Positions 47,896 through 60,156 of a DNA stretch of 64,000 nucleotides are shown here, piece after piece (the stretch's first letter is position 1; every line of letters starts with the position of its first letter). The notes under the pieces were generated by a model. It was not told the DNA's origin. It saw nothing but the letters and a program-made list of their open reading frames with translations, and searched no databases. The stretch is from contig JADJSH010000003.1 of NCBI GenBank assembly GCA_016711805.1, positions 272,563 to 336,562 of the forward strand, given 5' to 3'. This stretch comes from Bacteroidota bacterium (GTDB lineage Bacteria; Bacteroidota; Bacteroidia; B-17B0; Aurantibacillaceae). The translations under genes and the position numbers were made by a program.

Positions 47896-48672
47896 TTACT
47901 TGGAAATTACTCTAACAAACTTAATGTCGTTTGCGGCTCTGTATTGAGGACTTGATGCACCGTAAACACTTTTGATATATGCTTTAGCATTTTTCACAAT
48001 ATCCAAAAGCCCTGTTGTTTTTGCATAGAAGAATGTATTTCTATCAATACGAGCGGCTTTTACGTTTGCGTAACTTGTATTTGCTGCATTATTCAAAGCG
48101 ATTAAGTTTGTTAATTGCGTTTGTAATGAGGCTACTTTGTAAGGTACTTCGTTTGGATTATAAGAAGGAACGCTTTGCAATATCATTATCATTTTTTCTA
48201 AGTGTTGTAACTTGTTATCGAAACTTTGTTGTGATGTTGATATTGTTTTTGTTTCGATTGTTTCAACTGGGTCTGTTGGCAATTTTGCTTCGGGTGGAGT
48301 TTCAACGATTCCCGAATCTGCTTTGGTTAATTTAGAACCTGAACCACGAAACTTCTTTACTTGCGATTCGAAGTCATTTATTGTTTGTTCTGGTAAACCT
48401 AAACTTTGCAAAGCACCAAGGATTTGAGTTGATAATTTAGCCAAAGGATCAAAAGCTAATTCTCTTGAGTTGGTTGCATTTTTCCAAGATGTGAAAGAAC
48501 TGTTTACTGCGGTTAGCTTAGCATTTGCATTTGTATAAAGAGTTGCTAAGCCTGTTGTTTTGATTGCGTTATTACTTGGGTTATAGGTTGTACCAAAAGT
48601 TGCAATCAGTTGGTTTAATTTTAACAGGTTTGCTACATTTTTAGCGTGTCCTGTTTCGAAATAGTTTGACAT
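47896..48672 (-). CDS. C18: shell-associated 258-residue helical protein, unknown function
   Basis: A soluble, probably mostly helical protein with a start (MSNYFETGHAKNVANL) and end (FVRVISK) that are conserved in two other, damaged copies in the window (32875-32974 and 61186-61946). The central part contains a Pro/Glu-rich linker (PPEAKLPTDPVETIE). The two halves look alike (GLATLYTNANAKLTAVN versus SLQTQLTNLIALNNA), suggesting an internal duplication. Each copy sits next to the 21-bp minisatellite and has terminator hairpins on both sides. I have no function; the constant link to shells suggests it belongs to the shell rather than to cargo. Confidence 0.75.
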   Translation of the reverse strand: MSNYFETGHAKNVANLLKLNQLIATFGTTYNPSNNAIKTTGLATLYTNANAKLTAVNSSFTSWKNATNSRELAFDPLAKLSTQILGALQSLGLPEQTINDFESQVKKFRGSGSKLTKADSGIVETPPEAKLPTDPVETIETKTISTSQQSFDNKLQHLEKMIMILQSVPSYNPNEVPYKVASLQTQLTNLIALNNAANTSYANVKAARIDRNTFFYAKTTGLLDIVKNAKAYIKSVYGASSPQYRAANDIKFVRVISK

Positions 48673-48980
48673 TTTATTAAGTATTAAATTGTTTAATTAT
48701 TATTTCGATGTTCTGCTTTACTTTAAGAAAACGAGCAAGGAAGAGAAAGAGTTCGGATGATTATCATATTTTAGGTGGCATATTATTTTTGTTTATTGTT
48801 GGGTTATAACGAAGGATTATGCCAAACAGTACGTTGCTTTTCTAAAGTTTTGTTAAAACAAAAAAGCCACTTTGTAAGTGGCTTGATTTGGAGAATAAGT
48901 GGTAAAGAAATATTAGCAATCTGATAACATAGAATGTTAATTAAGTAAAAAATGTGCTACATTTAAATAAAATTTAAAGA
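48673..48980. other. Intergenic region between divergent genes in C18
   Basis: Contains a hairpin at 48861-48884 (AAAGCCACTT/AAGTGGCTT) also found at 62131-62155 upstream of another copy of the 258-residue gene, and a conserved stretch at about 48768-48800 (ATTTTAGGTGGCATATTA). TACATTTA at 48958-48965 is a possible -7 element for the plus-strand gene. Confidence 0.5.
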
Positions 48981-51900
48981 ATGAAAAAAATTATCGTTTT
49001 ATGTATGTTTTTGTTTTGTTTAACAGAAACTAATGCTCAAGGCTTTTGGACAATTGCAAATGCAGTTGATTCTTTGTATCCAAATGATACAACAGAGGAT
49101 GGTCCAAAAGCAAAGGTTAATCGAATAAAGCGCAGGTGGGAAGGGCAGATTAATGCGCAAGGGACATTCACGACCGCGGCGCAGAATTTTAAAAATTTTA
49201 GTACTGGTTTAGTTAATTTTAGAGCGCAAACAACTAACTGTTTGCCTGTTGAGCCTCAATGGAAAGAAATTGGACCAACCATGGAAATCAATAATTCAAA
49301 TCAATTAGGAGGAGCAGGATTGATACATAGACTGACGTTTCATCCTTACTACGGTGACGTCGTAAATCATCCAAACGACCCTGGTTTAACTACTATATTC
49401 GCATTGAGCGGTTATGGAGGCATTTGGAAAAGCTTAGATGATGGTGAAAGTTGGAACAGATTGAATACGGATATTCAAATCCCTTTTCATCTTTTGGGGT
49501 TTTGGTGATAGATCCTATTAATCCACAAAGGATGTATGTAACCACTGGTACGCCAAACGGTGCGCCAGATGTTTCTTTTTACACCTTAGCGAGAGATTTT
49601 CCCCTGTATACTTTAGGGATTTATGCAACAGATAATGGTGGTGACAATTGGGTACAAATAAATAATGGCATGAATGCTAGTTTATTAAACGCAGGAGGCT
49701 CGATTTATAATTTACAATTGGACCCATTGAATAATAATAGTTTAATTTTTACTTCAACTGATGGAGTATATATCTCTTCAAACCCAGCTGGTGCTTTAAT
49801 AGGATTAGGAAATATTTCATGGACGAAAGACGCAAGTTTTAGTTTTACAGATGATAAAATTGTGGGATTAACATATAACATAACTCAATCTGAGTGGTTT
49901 ATTAGTGGGTTAAATATATATCATTGTGTTAACCCTTTTGTGTCACCACATACATGGCAACTAGCTACAGGATCTACAAAGGGGCTAAATTTAACAGGCG
50001 GAAACTACCAAGGCTTATCAAATTATCCTATTGAACAGATTAATATTATAAATTCTCCTTTTTTCCCGGACGAAGTGTATGCTCTTCTCTTTTCAAACAA
50101 ATTAATGCTGCCAGATATTGGTAATTATGTATCGATATTTAAAATGGTAGGTAAAAATTTATCAGCTACACAGTGGCAATTTGTTACACATATGAAGGCA
50201 TCGTCTCACGCACTTGGTTTAATAGGAGATAAAATCGCTTTTGTAAAAAGCCCAACAAGCAACGATTTTTATTTTGGAAGTACGCATTATGGATCTTTAC
50301 TTGGAGGGGTTTTTTCAGAAACTTATGGAAATACGGTGACAACCCACCATGCTGATATTCAAGGACTATATATACATCCAAAGCAACCGACAAAATTGTG
50401 GATGTGCAATGATGGTGGGATATCTGTAGGGGCTGTTGCAAATAATCATTATCCAAATACATTTGTATACAAAAACAAGGGTATTCAATCTCAATTGCTA
50501 TGGGATTTTGATGATTCTGAAGTGGACTCTAAGTATACAATAGCCGCATTGCAGGATAATGGAGTACAGTATAAAGGCGGTGGCGTAGCTTTAAATTCAT
50601 GGAAGGAAGCGCAATTTCTGTATCTAGTAGGTGATGGCTACACCTCACAAATTTTGGATAAAAATGCTTCAGACGCTTTCTATATTGGTGGAACAGGTTA
50701 TCCTAATAGTTTTAATTATGTAAATGGGTCATCAACGGGCTTTCCTCAAGGATCGGATTATTATTTTTCTGACCCTGAAAATCCAGCCGAAAAAATTATG
50801 GTTGGAAGTTGGCATATTGCACGAACTAGCGGTAACGGCACTAATTGGTTTGCAATAAGCATCCCTAATACCCCAAATATAAGTTTAAATTATAGCTCTA
50901 AAGTTTATGCATATAGCGGCAATCCAGATAAAAAACAAATTTCTAAAGTTGCTTTCCCAAAGTATTATGGCTCACCAATACCAGCATACGGTATAACGAA
51001 AAGAACTAACTATCAAGAGATTGCGCTAGGAAATACGAATCCGATGCCTTCTTTTTTATTTAAATCTTCTAATGGATTTAATTTTCAAATATCAAATAAC
51101 GATAATTACTTTTCAAATGTACAAACTATCACTAACGCACTTTACGATGCTGCTAAGTTAGCAAACGCTATTGCTACAACAGATTTACCATTATTATCTG
51201 GAGTTACTTGTAAACCCGATGATGGAAATAAAGTGTGGGTGTGTTCAAGTGGATTAAATCCGAAGTTTAAAATTTGGAAAAGTATTGATGGTGGAGTTAA
51301 TTGGACCGATGCAGATGTTTTAGATGCGTTTGTTAATATTCCGGTTTTTGATGTGGTAGCAGTTGAAGGATCTATGGACTTAGTGTTTGCAGCAACCTTA
51401 GATGGTGTTTATTATACAGATAATACAATGGCTGGTAAATGGTGTAGGTATGGTAATAGTCCATCTGTGCAAACACGCGCCTTAAAAGTAAACCCTTGCA
51501 AAAACAAATTAATTGTTACTACTTATGGTCGTGGGGCTTTTGAAGTGGATTTACCTTTTCAACCTACACCTTCTACAAATGTTAGTGTTAACACAACTTG
51601 GACAACTCCTCAAAGTTTCCCAAACACATCGGTTGTAGTAAAAACAGGAAAAACTTTAACCATCCAAAACACCACTATTAAATTTGGTCCAAATAGCCGA
51701 TTGTATGTTGAAAAAGGAGCCAAATTAGTCATCAATAACGCTACGCTTACCTCTGCATCTGGCTGTAATGGCTATTTATGGTTAGGTATTGAGTTGCAAG
51801 GGGACATTAACCAAAAACAGATTTTATCTGGTGGTTATTATCCCAATCACGGTTGGTGTGTGATGACAAACAACGCTACCATACAAAACGCTGTTTATGG

Positions 51901-54181
51901 CGTTAGAAACCATGCTTCTATAAATGGTGATGGTTGGTCGATTGACTGGGCAAAATTAGGGGGTGGTGTTATAAATTGCACCAATGCTAAATTTTTAAAT
52001 TGTGTGGAAGGTGCTAAGTTTTTACCTTACACCAACAAAAATGCTTTAAATAATCCTATTGCTGATAAATCATTTTTTACTACCTGCCAGTTTTTAACTG
52101 ATGGAGTAACTGCTAGCCATAATTTTATACCAAGTGGACATTTGGTAATGTGGGGAACTCGCGGTGTAGCCATTACATCTAATACATTTAAAAATAATAC
52201 TCCAAGCTCTTATGCTATCAACCGCCGTGGTAATGGTATTGTGGCGTGGGACGCACATTTTACTACTGGCACACCTTGTTTGGCTTATTTAGGGTCGGGA
52301 GATTGCGGCACTTATGGCACTCGTAATACTTTCGAAAATTTACACTATGGTGTAGATGCTGGCGCGGGTTTAGCAACCGTTATAGATAATATTAATGTGT
52401 GTACCTTTACTAATAACCACCGTGGTATTATTTTAAGAGGCACTACTACAAGTTCTGTATTTAGAAACAACATAAACATTGGAGATGGTTATACGGATAC
52501 CGACAACACTGTTTACAGTCCTTACGGCTTGTACTTAGATGTATGCGACGCTTATAACGTAAAAGAAAATGTATTTAACGATGCCACTGGCTCTGCCGCT
52601 GATGTGGATTATGGGATTATTGTAAGCAACACAGGCGCTAATGCCAATGTATTAAAGCAAAATACCTTTAGCAATGTAGCGTTTGGTATACAAGCACAAG
52701 AAGCTAACAGCAACCTACAATTAAAATGTAATAAATTTACAGCAGCCAGCATTAACAGTGCAGATGTTAAAATTTTGGGCGACCAAATGCCCGGCTCTAT
52801 TGCTCAGCAACAAGGTATTTGTATACCTGGTATGACCCACAACCTTGCCAGGAAATGAATTTAGCCATACCTGCTCTGCCGCTAAAGATTTAAACTCCAA
52901 TAGCAATGTGGCTTATCAGGTAACATATAATTCCCGAATTACACCTAATGTTGAGCTGCCTCAATTAGGCTGCTATAATACAACAGATTACAATGTAGTT
53001 ATATGTAATTCAGGTGCAGGAGTAGCTTGTGCCATAGGCGGTGGGGGCGGTGGGGGCGGCTCTAAAATGGCGAAATCTAATCTTGACAAGGAACTGGAAG
53101 ATATGACTGCGCTTATTGTTGCCAAACAGCAATTGTTAGATGATGGCAATGCACAGCCTTTGCATAACGCTTTAGCAACTAATGTTAGCGAACAACAATT
53201 AAAACAAAATTTATTACAAAAAGGCCCTTATTTAAGCGACCAAGTATTATTGGCTTTAATTAACCATCTGCCAAATTATAGCGATGCGACCTTAAAAGAA
53301 GTGTTAGAAGCAAACAGTCCTTTGAGCCCTCAAGTGCTAGCAGCAATTAATCAAACGAATATGAGTGCTAAAGCAAAAGCACAGTTAAATGCTTTGCAAA
53401 ATGGCCTTGAGCCAACGGACTTATGTAGAAAATGAAGTTAAATATTACACCACCTCTCGTGTGTTATTATATAACCAAATTTTATCAACGTGTTAAATGA
53501 TACTACTAACATAGATGTATGTACGATACCTTATACAAAAATTAAATTTTAATATCAGCCCCACAATCACGTAATATATACGTGGGTGCTTTGAATTGAA
53601 CAAAGTAAATTTACACAAGCGCAAGCAGAAGTAAGCTAATATGAGGCAGCAAGGAGTAAATGCAGGAACTTGCGATTATTTAGAGGCTATGATTACTTTA
53701 AAGCAACAACCTAACTATGTGCAGGCTTATAAAACGAATGCCGCTATTTCTTCAAAACTAGATCCGTTATTAAACACCTGGCCTTTGGGTAAATCAGTAA
53801 ATGCCTTGGTATTAAATAAAGCCTTGTTTGGAAAAGGATATACCGAAAAAGTGTATGCCGATGAAGCCACTACTAAAAACCAGCGTTACATGCAGCAACA
53901 AGAGACGTTGACTGAAGTTAGTGGAAGGAAATTTACAAGTAATCACATTCCCAAATCCTGCGAGTAATGAAATCAATTTTATAGTGGATGGAATTACCGA
54001 AAATGAAAGTTGCCAAATTATTATTTACGATATTAATGGTAGACAAATAACAGAATTACAACTGACAGAAAACAGAACACCAAAAATGATTTCTCTTAGT
54101 TTAATTAATAGCGGCATTTACTTTTATAAAGCTATTTCTGGAGACAAAGTTGTACAAAACAAATTGGTTATTATTAAATAA
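48981..54181 (+). pseudogene. C18 cargo: giant sortilin-like/beta-helix T9SS protein, frameshifted
   Basis: Combined frames give about 1730 residues. A signal peptide (MKKIIVLCMFLFCLTETNAQ) is followed by a BNR/sortilin-like propeller (FALSGYGGIWKSLDDGESWNRL, YATDNGGDNWVQIN, KIWKSIDGGVNWTDAD). Then a right-handed beta-helix-like region (about 51600-52700) and a helical segment with a Gly-rich linker (GGGGGGGG) near 53040. The end is a type A sorting domain (TFPNPASNEINFIVDG to VVQNKLVIIK). Breaks are near 49480 (a CCCTTTT run), 52846, 53435-53640 and 53925. The largest intact piece is 49451-52858. Confidence 0.78.
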
Positions 54182-55450
54182 TGCGTTTAGTTAAAATATA
54201 TATAATTGTGTTGTGTTGGTTTTGTAAAATCAGCATAGCACAATTTTATTTTAATAATCGATACGATAATTTTAATAATGGAGATTTAAACACAGGTATT
54301 AATTTGCTAAAGTCAAGATTATTTTAATTTATGGCTGCGCTGCAAATAGTTTTAGTTTCTATATTTCACTGAATTTAGGCATTGTCAATTCAAGTGGAGT
54401 AAGAGTTAAGAACAAAACATCACTGGGGATCAAATTTATTCGGTTCCTAATCTCAATAGGTGTTTAATAAAATCTAACAATTTTACAATTAGTGGAACTC
54501 GATTTTATAAACCTGATACTAGTTTAGTGTTTATTTGGAAGTTTGATCAAAACTTAGATAGCGTAAATTATGAAGAGTATGGGTTCATTAATAAAATCAA
54601 TCAAGTAAATAGTATTATAAAGGATACAAATAAGTATATATATTTAACTGGTAGTTTTAGATAGTTTATATAAAAACTCAGATATTTTTATTAATTAAAG
54701 TTGACACTTTAGGTAATGAAATTTGGAAAAAGAAAATAGGGCTGTGGTTGGGGATGAAACTGCTTATTCAATTAAAATATGTGCAAATGGTAATTTATTG
54801 ATAAGTGGGTTAAAAGATTTAAGAGGTTCACCTCAGCAAGGGCCATTTATTATGCGGCTTGATACAAGTGGAACCATCTTATGGCAAAATTATTACCCAT
54901 CTGCCACCTATGCTAATGGCAGTTTTGATGTAATGGAAATGCCTAATGGAGATATAGTATTTATTGGCGATAGCATTTTTAGTAGAGAGTACAGGATATT
55001 ACCTAACAGTCAAAATTATTTTCGAGATATAGTTCAAGCGCCCGATAAAGGTTATTGCTTTTCTGGCTTTGTAAGTCCAATGAATGGCGATGGGGGTACA
55101 CAGGATATTTGGCTTTTAAAAACGGATAGTACCCTTTTGTGAGAGCGCTGTAAGTTTGTAGGTATCCAACGGGTGTAAGAAATATAAGTTATGAATTAGG
55201 AGAGGTAAGTGTTTATCCGAATCCTGCGCAAAATGAGGTAACCTTTAAGTTTGAAAATGAGTTTACTAGTCAGGCAACTATTATCCTGATAGATGTGTTA
55301 GGTAAGATGATTGGAGAACATATATTACAAATCAATAGCAATAATGTAGCTAAGTTAAATGTGAGTGCATTACCAAATGGCTTGTACTATTATACTATCA
55401 AACAACCCAGTAGAACGAATATCACTGGTAAATTAACGGTGTTAAAATAA
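54181..55450 (+). pseudogene. C18 cargo: second T9SS secreted protein, frameshifted
   Basis: The start ATG overlaps the previous stop (TAATG), indicating an operon. A signal peptide (YIIVLCWFCKISIAQ) and propeller-like blades (YSIKICANGNLLISGLKD, FIMRLDTSGTILWQN, DVMEMPNGDIVFIGD) are visible in different frames. The end is a type A sorting domain (VYPNPAQNEVTFKFEN to NITGKLTVLK), with stop at 55448-55450. At least three frameshifts lie between 54290 and 55190. It would be about 420 residues if repaired. Confidence 0.72.
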
Positions 55451-55474
55451 AGCAATACAGATTAAATACAATAC

Positions 55475-55793
55475 GCCTGTGGCAAAGCGCTTTGACCGAG
55501 CGGACGTGGGATGCGCAAAACAGCCGCCAGTTGGCAGGCCTACCTTGAAAGGGCAGGAATTTGCTTATTTGGATTTTTGCCTGTCTTTTGCAAAAAACAA
55601 ATGTGCTAAATTAGGGATAGCCAAAACGGGTTTTCTAAACCCGAAAAAGAGGGGAGGAAAGTAAAAACTAAAAACCGTTTCAAGTTCCCTAAACTGTTTC
55701 TATGAAACCCTGTTCTGTGTCCTAAATTGTTCTGAAAAAAGCATTGTTGTCAACCGAATAATTTTCTACGGAGATTTCTGGGTGCATTACTGG
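55475..55793. repeat. C18 shell, conserved right end (B element copy 3)
   Basis: Matches copy 2 closely. Hairpin at 55559-55612; second hairpin CGGGTTTTCTAAACCCG at 55627-55643. Ends with CTGGTAAC. Positioned directly after a gene end, so it could also act in termination. Confidence 0.75.
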
Positions 55794-55962
55794 TAACGTT
55801 TTGGAGCTACCAGTAGTGCGGTTTGAAACCGTTGTCTACCGAAATGCTACTAACAAAGATACTATGTTCATGGACTTTTGCAAAGCGAAAATAATTGTCT
55901 TTCGGAGCGACCGCTTTTGCAAAAGCTTTGTTGTCCGCCCGCATTACTGGTAGGTGCTGTTA
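55794..55962 (-). repeat. attC-like site R19
   Basis: Left signature CTGGTAAC (C18), right GTTACCTG (C19). Near-identical to R14; arms pair. Promoter at 55854-55884 with a perfect TATCTTTG. Confidence 0.88.
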
Positions 55963-55999
55963 CCTGACTGGTGGCGACATCTAGTTTGCATTTAGTTGT

Positions 56000-56712
56000 C
56001 CCAATACAGTTCTAATAATTCAAATGATAAACTAAGGGATGTTTTGTCTATTACTTGTGTCTTGATTGGGAATAGATTGTAACTTTTCTTTTAGGTCAAT
56101 GTAAACAGGATGTTTAATTCGAGAAACAATATAACCAACATTTTTCTTTCCGTTTCTATTTCATTTTTTTTAAGTCTGGATTTTCCTGAGTCAACTGCTC
56201 AATATAGTCGAAGCCTGTATTTAATATGTTATCGGTCGTTAAATTGTCAAATTGCTCATTAAGAAATGGTAAGCCAAAGATTTAAAATCATGTACGATTT
56301 CATTAACAACTTTGTTGTATTATCATGTCGGCCATTAGAAAGTAATAAGCTTCGTTTATTGAATGGCTTCTTTTGCCAGTTTTAAGAACAATTAAATCAA
56401 CGCATGGATTTATTTTCCAATGTTATTGGTTTTGTCGTAGACATAAGTTTTATTTAGCCTAGATGAAATGCTGCAACTAAAATGTTTGTCTTTAAGTGAA
56501 AAAATTATGTCGAGTGTTTCTGTCACTGTATAGTGTTTAAACTGTCGTTCCCTTTGAAAGTAATAGGTTTGATTTTTATAAGTACTAAATACAAAGTCTG
56601 GAAAGAGAGTTTTAAATGAAGACATTAATATGCCTTTTATTTCACCCTTTTTTAATTCAGGAGAATCGTCTCGTGTTTCAGTCGAAAATTTTATTTTGTC
56701 AAACCAGCCCAT
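56000..56712 (-). pseudogene. C19 cargo: frameshifted copy of the C14 gene
   Basis: A near-identical copy of 43950-44672 with several single-base insertions and deletions (for example an extra A near 56036, extra Ts near 56167, a missing A near 56280). The N-terminal 100 residues remain open (56410-56712). Its 3' site R19 matches R14, so the whole cassette was duplicated. Its 5' boundary was removed by a deletion joining it to R20. Confidence 0.85.
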
Positions 56713-56742
56713 TGTCTAGTAGTTTACGTGTGTTTTAAGTCA

Positions 56743-56786
56743 TCAAAAAACTTTGATGTCCGCCCGCTGACGCAAAGGTGCTGTTA
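56743..56786 (-). repeat. Truncated attC-like site R20
   Basis: Only the right arm is left (ACTTTGATGTCCGCCCGCTG to GTTA), identical to the same part of R7 and R21. The left ~140 bases and the C19 end signature are deleted. Confidence 0.85.
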
Positions 56787-57197
56787 CCTGATGCCAGCCG
56801 CATTTAGTGAGAAAAGTTCCTATACAACACCATGTTTCTAGTTACTAAACCATATGTCTGACAGAAACCGAATGCCACCCAAAGCAATTTGTGAAAATTG
56901 CCAGTGCGCAGGAGAACTTGACAAGCTTTTTTGCAAAATTTGGATTGTGCGGCTGATTTGTGCGTTTTGCAAATGGGCTTGGCAAGTTGTGGGGAGACAA
57001 AACCCTGCAACGCTGTCAGAGTTCCATAAAACCCTGCGCTAGTTTTCTAAACCACTGTAAGAATTCCCTAAAACCCTGTCAGAGTTTTCTAAAACCCTGA
57101 GCCAGTTCCCTAAACCGCTGTCAGAGTTATTTAAAGCACTGCGGTAGTTTTCTAAAACACTGCGCCAGTTCTCTAAAACGCTGCCAGCGTTTTCTAC
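56787..57197. repeat. C20 shell, conserved left end with 21-bp minisatellite
   Basis: Starts GTTACCTGATGCCAGCCGC as in C7 and C21. The minisatellite at 57009-57197 has nine 21-bp units (AACGCTGTCAGAGTTTTCTAA type). No gene seen. Confidence 0.77.
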
Positions 57198-57299
57198 GTT
57201 TTTAGGCTTGTATCGAGAAATCAATCTGTTGTTATTTCGTAAAGTTAAATTTTGTACATTTATAAATAAGGAAATTATAAAATCAAAAACATTTATCAT

Positions 57300-60120
57300 A
57301 TGAAAACATTTGGGCTAATTATATTATTCATTCTTTCATATGTTTTATCTTTAAAGGGACAATGTGGTTTTTTTCCATTAGGACCAGACGATCATTATAA
57401 TGCTACTTTTAATGGAGCTTCAGATATTAGAACCGCTAAAGATTTAAATGGAACAATATACTCGGTTTCTACGGATAATGTTTTCTATAAGCCTAGAGTT
57501 ATGAAATATATAGGAGGTGTTTGGGAGGATTTAGGGAATCCTGCATTATCATTTAGTCAAGTTGATAATCTAGATATTGCAGTAGACGTAAATGGTATTC
57601 CATATGTTTTGTTTAGAGATATTAGTACTACTGCTTATAAACCAACAGTTATGAAGTATAATGGAAGCGCATGGGTAAGTGTTTGAAGTTCTAATTTTAC
57701 ATCTGGTACAATTGCCTTTGCCTCTATTGCTATTGATAATTCAGGGAATCCAAATGTAGTTTTTTCGGAAACGGCAAGTACTGGAAAGACAAGTGTCATG
57801 AAATTTAATGGTACAAATTGGGTATATGTTGGTGTCGCAGGTTTTTCAAGTAATATGACGATTTATAATAAAATTTCTTTCGACAACGTTGGTACACCTT
57901 ATGTTGTAAATAGAGATTTTGGAAATGGGCATAAAATAAATGTTTTAAAGTTTAATGGGAGTAATTGGGTTAATGTTGGTAATGCAGGCTTTTCATTAGG
58001 CGCTGTTAATTATCCTTCAATTGCTATTGATAATGCTGGAACTCCTTTTGTTGCATTTTCGGATTCTGTTAAAGGCTGGAAAGCAACTGTTATGAAATTT
58101 AATGGAAGCATTTGGGATACTGTTGGCGCCGCTGGTTTTTCTATTAGTAAAGCTAACTCTGTATCGATAGCCATTAATTCAAGTGGAGAACCACATTTAA
58201 TATATCAAGAAGATTGGGTAAATAATAATAAAGCTACGGTAATGAAATTTATTGGTAGTTCTTGGAGTGTTTTAGGGAATGTTGGTATTTCTGAAGGATA
58301 TGCAAACTATGCTTCGATATTGTTAGATATAAACGATATACCAACTGCTATTTATTCAGACAATTATTACACTTTTAAAGCTGTGATGAAAAAATTTGAA
58401 TCTGGTGTATGGAATATGAAAGGTAATCAAGGGTTTTCTGTAGGCCGCGCAGATTATACTAATATAGCTTTAGATACAATTGGAAAACCGTATGTAGTAT
58501 TTTGTGATTGGAGTAGAAATAAAAAGGCTACTGTCACGAAATTCAACGGAGTATCTTGGGATACAGTTGGAAATGCAGGCTTCTCAGCTGGAATGGCATT
58601 TATGACAAATATGGCGATTGACAATAATAATACTCCCTATGTAGTCTACAGGGATGTTGCAAATGCAGATAAAATTGCAGCGATGAAGTATAATGGCACA
58701 GCTTGGGTAGCAGTTGGTAATCAAGGGTTTTCAGCAGGGCAAATTAGTGCGCCCAATATTACTTTTGATAAAAATGGAATACCTTACGTTGCATTTGCGG
58801 ATTATTCAAACTCTGGTAGAACTACTGTTATGAAATTTAATGGTACTGTATGGGTTAATGTTGGTGTAAGTGGTTTTACTCAATATTCATCTAGCGGAAA
58901 GGTTCTTTTTTGATTCATTTAATATGCCGTATATTGGATGTGCAAATGGGGGAAGCGGTATAGGATTAATGAAATTCAATGGAATATCGTGGGTAAATGC
59001 TACTACTTTAGGATTGCCTACGTCATACTCATCCGCTTTTAGTATGACAATTGATAGTAGTAATACATTATATGTTATATACAGAGATCCTGTTAGTTCG
59101 AAAGCAAGTGTAATGAAATTAATTGCGGGAACTAATTCGTGGACGCAAGTTGGACTTGCAGAATTTTCTTTAGGAAATATAGATAGCCCTTCAATTTCTA
59201 TAGATAAAAACAATGTTCCTTATGTGTCATACTCGGATTGGGGATATGAAAAAAGAGCAGTTGTGATGAAATATAATGGCAATAACTGGACATATGTTGG
59301 TTCTCCAGGATTTTCAGCAGGGTGGGCAAATTGGCTTTCAATGGCGTTAGATAAAAACGGAAATCCATTTCTTACATTTGACAATGGTGGAGCATTTGCT
59401 TACGGGTTAAATTTTAATCCTGATGCAAATGTAAATTCAATAATTTGCGAAGGAAGTACAATTAATTTTATAGGCAATGGAGGAACTTCTTATAATTGGA
59501 CTGGGCCAAATAGTTATAACTCTAGTTCTCAAACGCCATTTATATCAAATGCATCGGCAAATAATGATGGCATTTATAGTGTTACTATTGCTAGTGGTTC
59601 GTGTACAGCAACAAATACATTAAATGTTCAGGTAAATCCTAGTCCAACATTAACAGCTACGACTACGACAACATTATTATGTCAAGGTAATTCCGTTGTA
59701 TTATCAGCTAATGGAACGGCTACTTATACATGGAATACTGGTAGTAATACAGCAAGCATTTCAGTTAGTCCAACTGTAACTACAACTTACAGTGTATTAG
59801 GTACTGATAACATTGGCTGTATTGGCTTGGCAACTATTACGCAAAGTGTAGATTTATGTCAAAGCTTTAAAGACTTGAATACAGATATAAATGATTTATT
59901 GATTTATCCAAATCCTGCAACTAATGTCTTAAATATTGTGACAAATAATATTTCATCCAATGTTTTAATATACAATAGTATAGGTTCATTAATTTATAAT
60001 GAAATACATTTTAATAGTATTAAGCTTGACATTAAAAATTTGGTTAAAGGCATCTATTTTTTAGAATTAACAAATTCAGAAAACAACATTACTCAAAAGA
60101 GCAAATTTGTGATTGAATAA
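57300..60120 (+). pseudogene. C20 cargo: large repeat-propeller T9SS protein with one nonsense codon and one frameshift
   Basis: About 940 residues if read through. A signal peptide (FGLIILFILSYVLSLKGQ) is followed by ~14 repeats of about 50 residues built as VMKFNGTNWVYVG-AGFS-IAIDNAGTPFVAFSD, a propeller-like array. An Ig-like region follows, then a type A sorting domain (IYPNPATNVLNIVTNN to KSKFVIE). TGA at 57684-57686 interrupts a repeat in frame (expected Gly), and a run of six T at about 58907-58912 carries a frameshift. TACATTTA at 57255-57262 is a possible -7 element. Pieces: 57300-57686, 57687-58913, 58870-60120. Confidence 0.82.
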
Positions 60121-60156
60121 AATTTAATTGACGCACTTTACAAAACTTTACGCCGT

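Noticed and set aside
57684..57686. TGA as a recoded sense codon
   Set aside because: Only one such case, in a gene that also has a frameshift; TGA-free core genes give no support.
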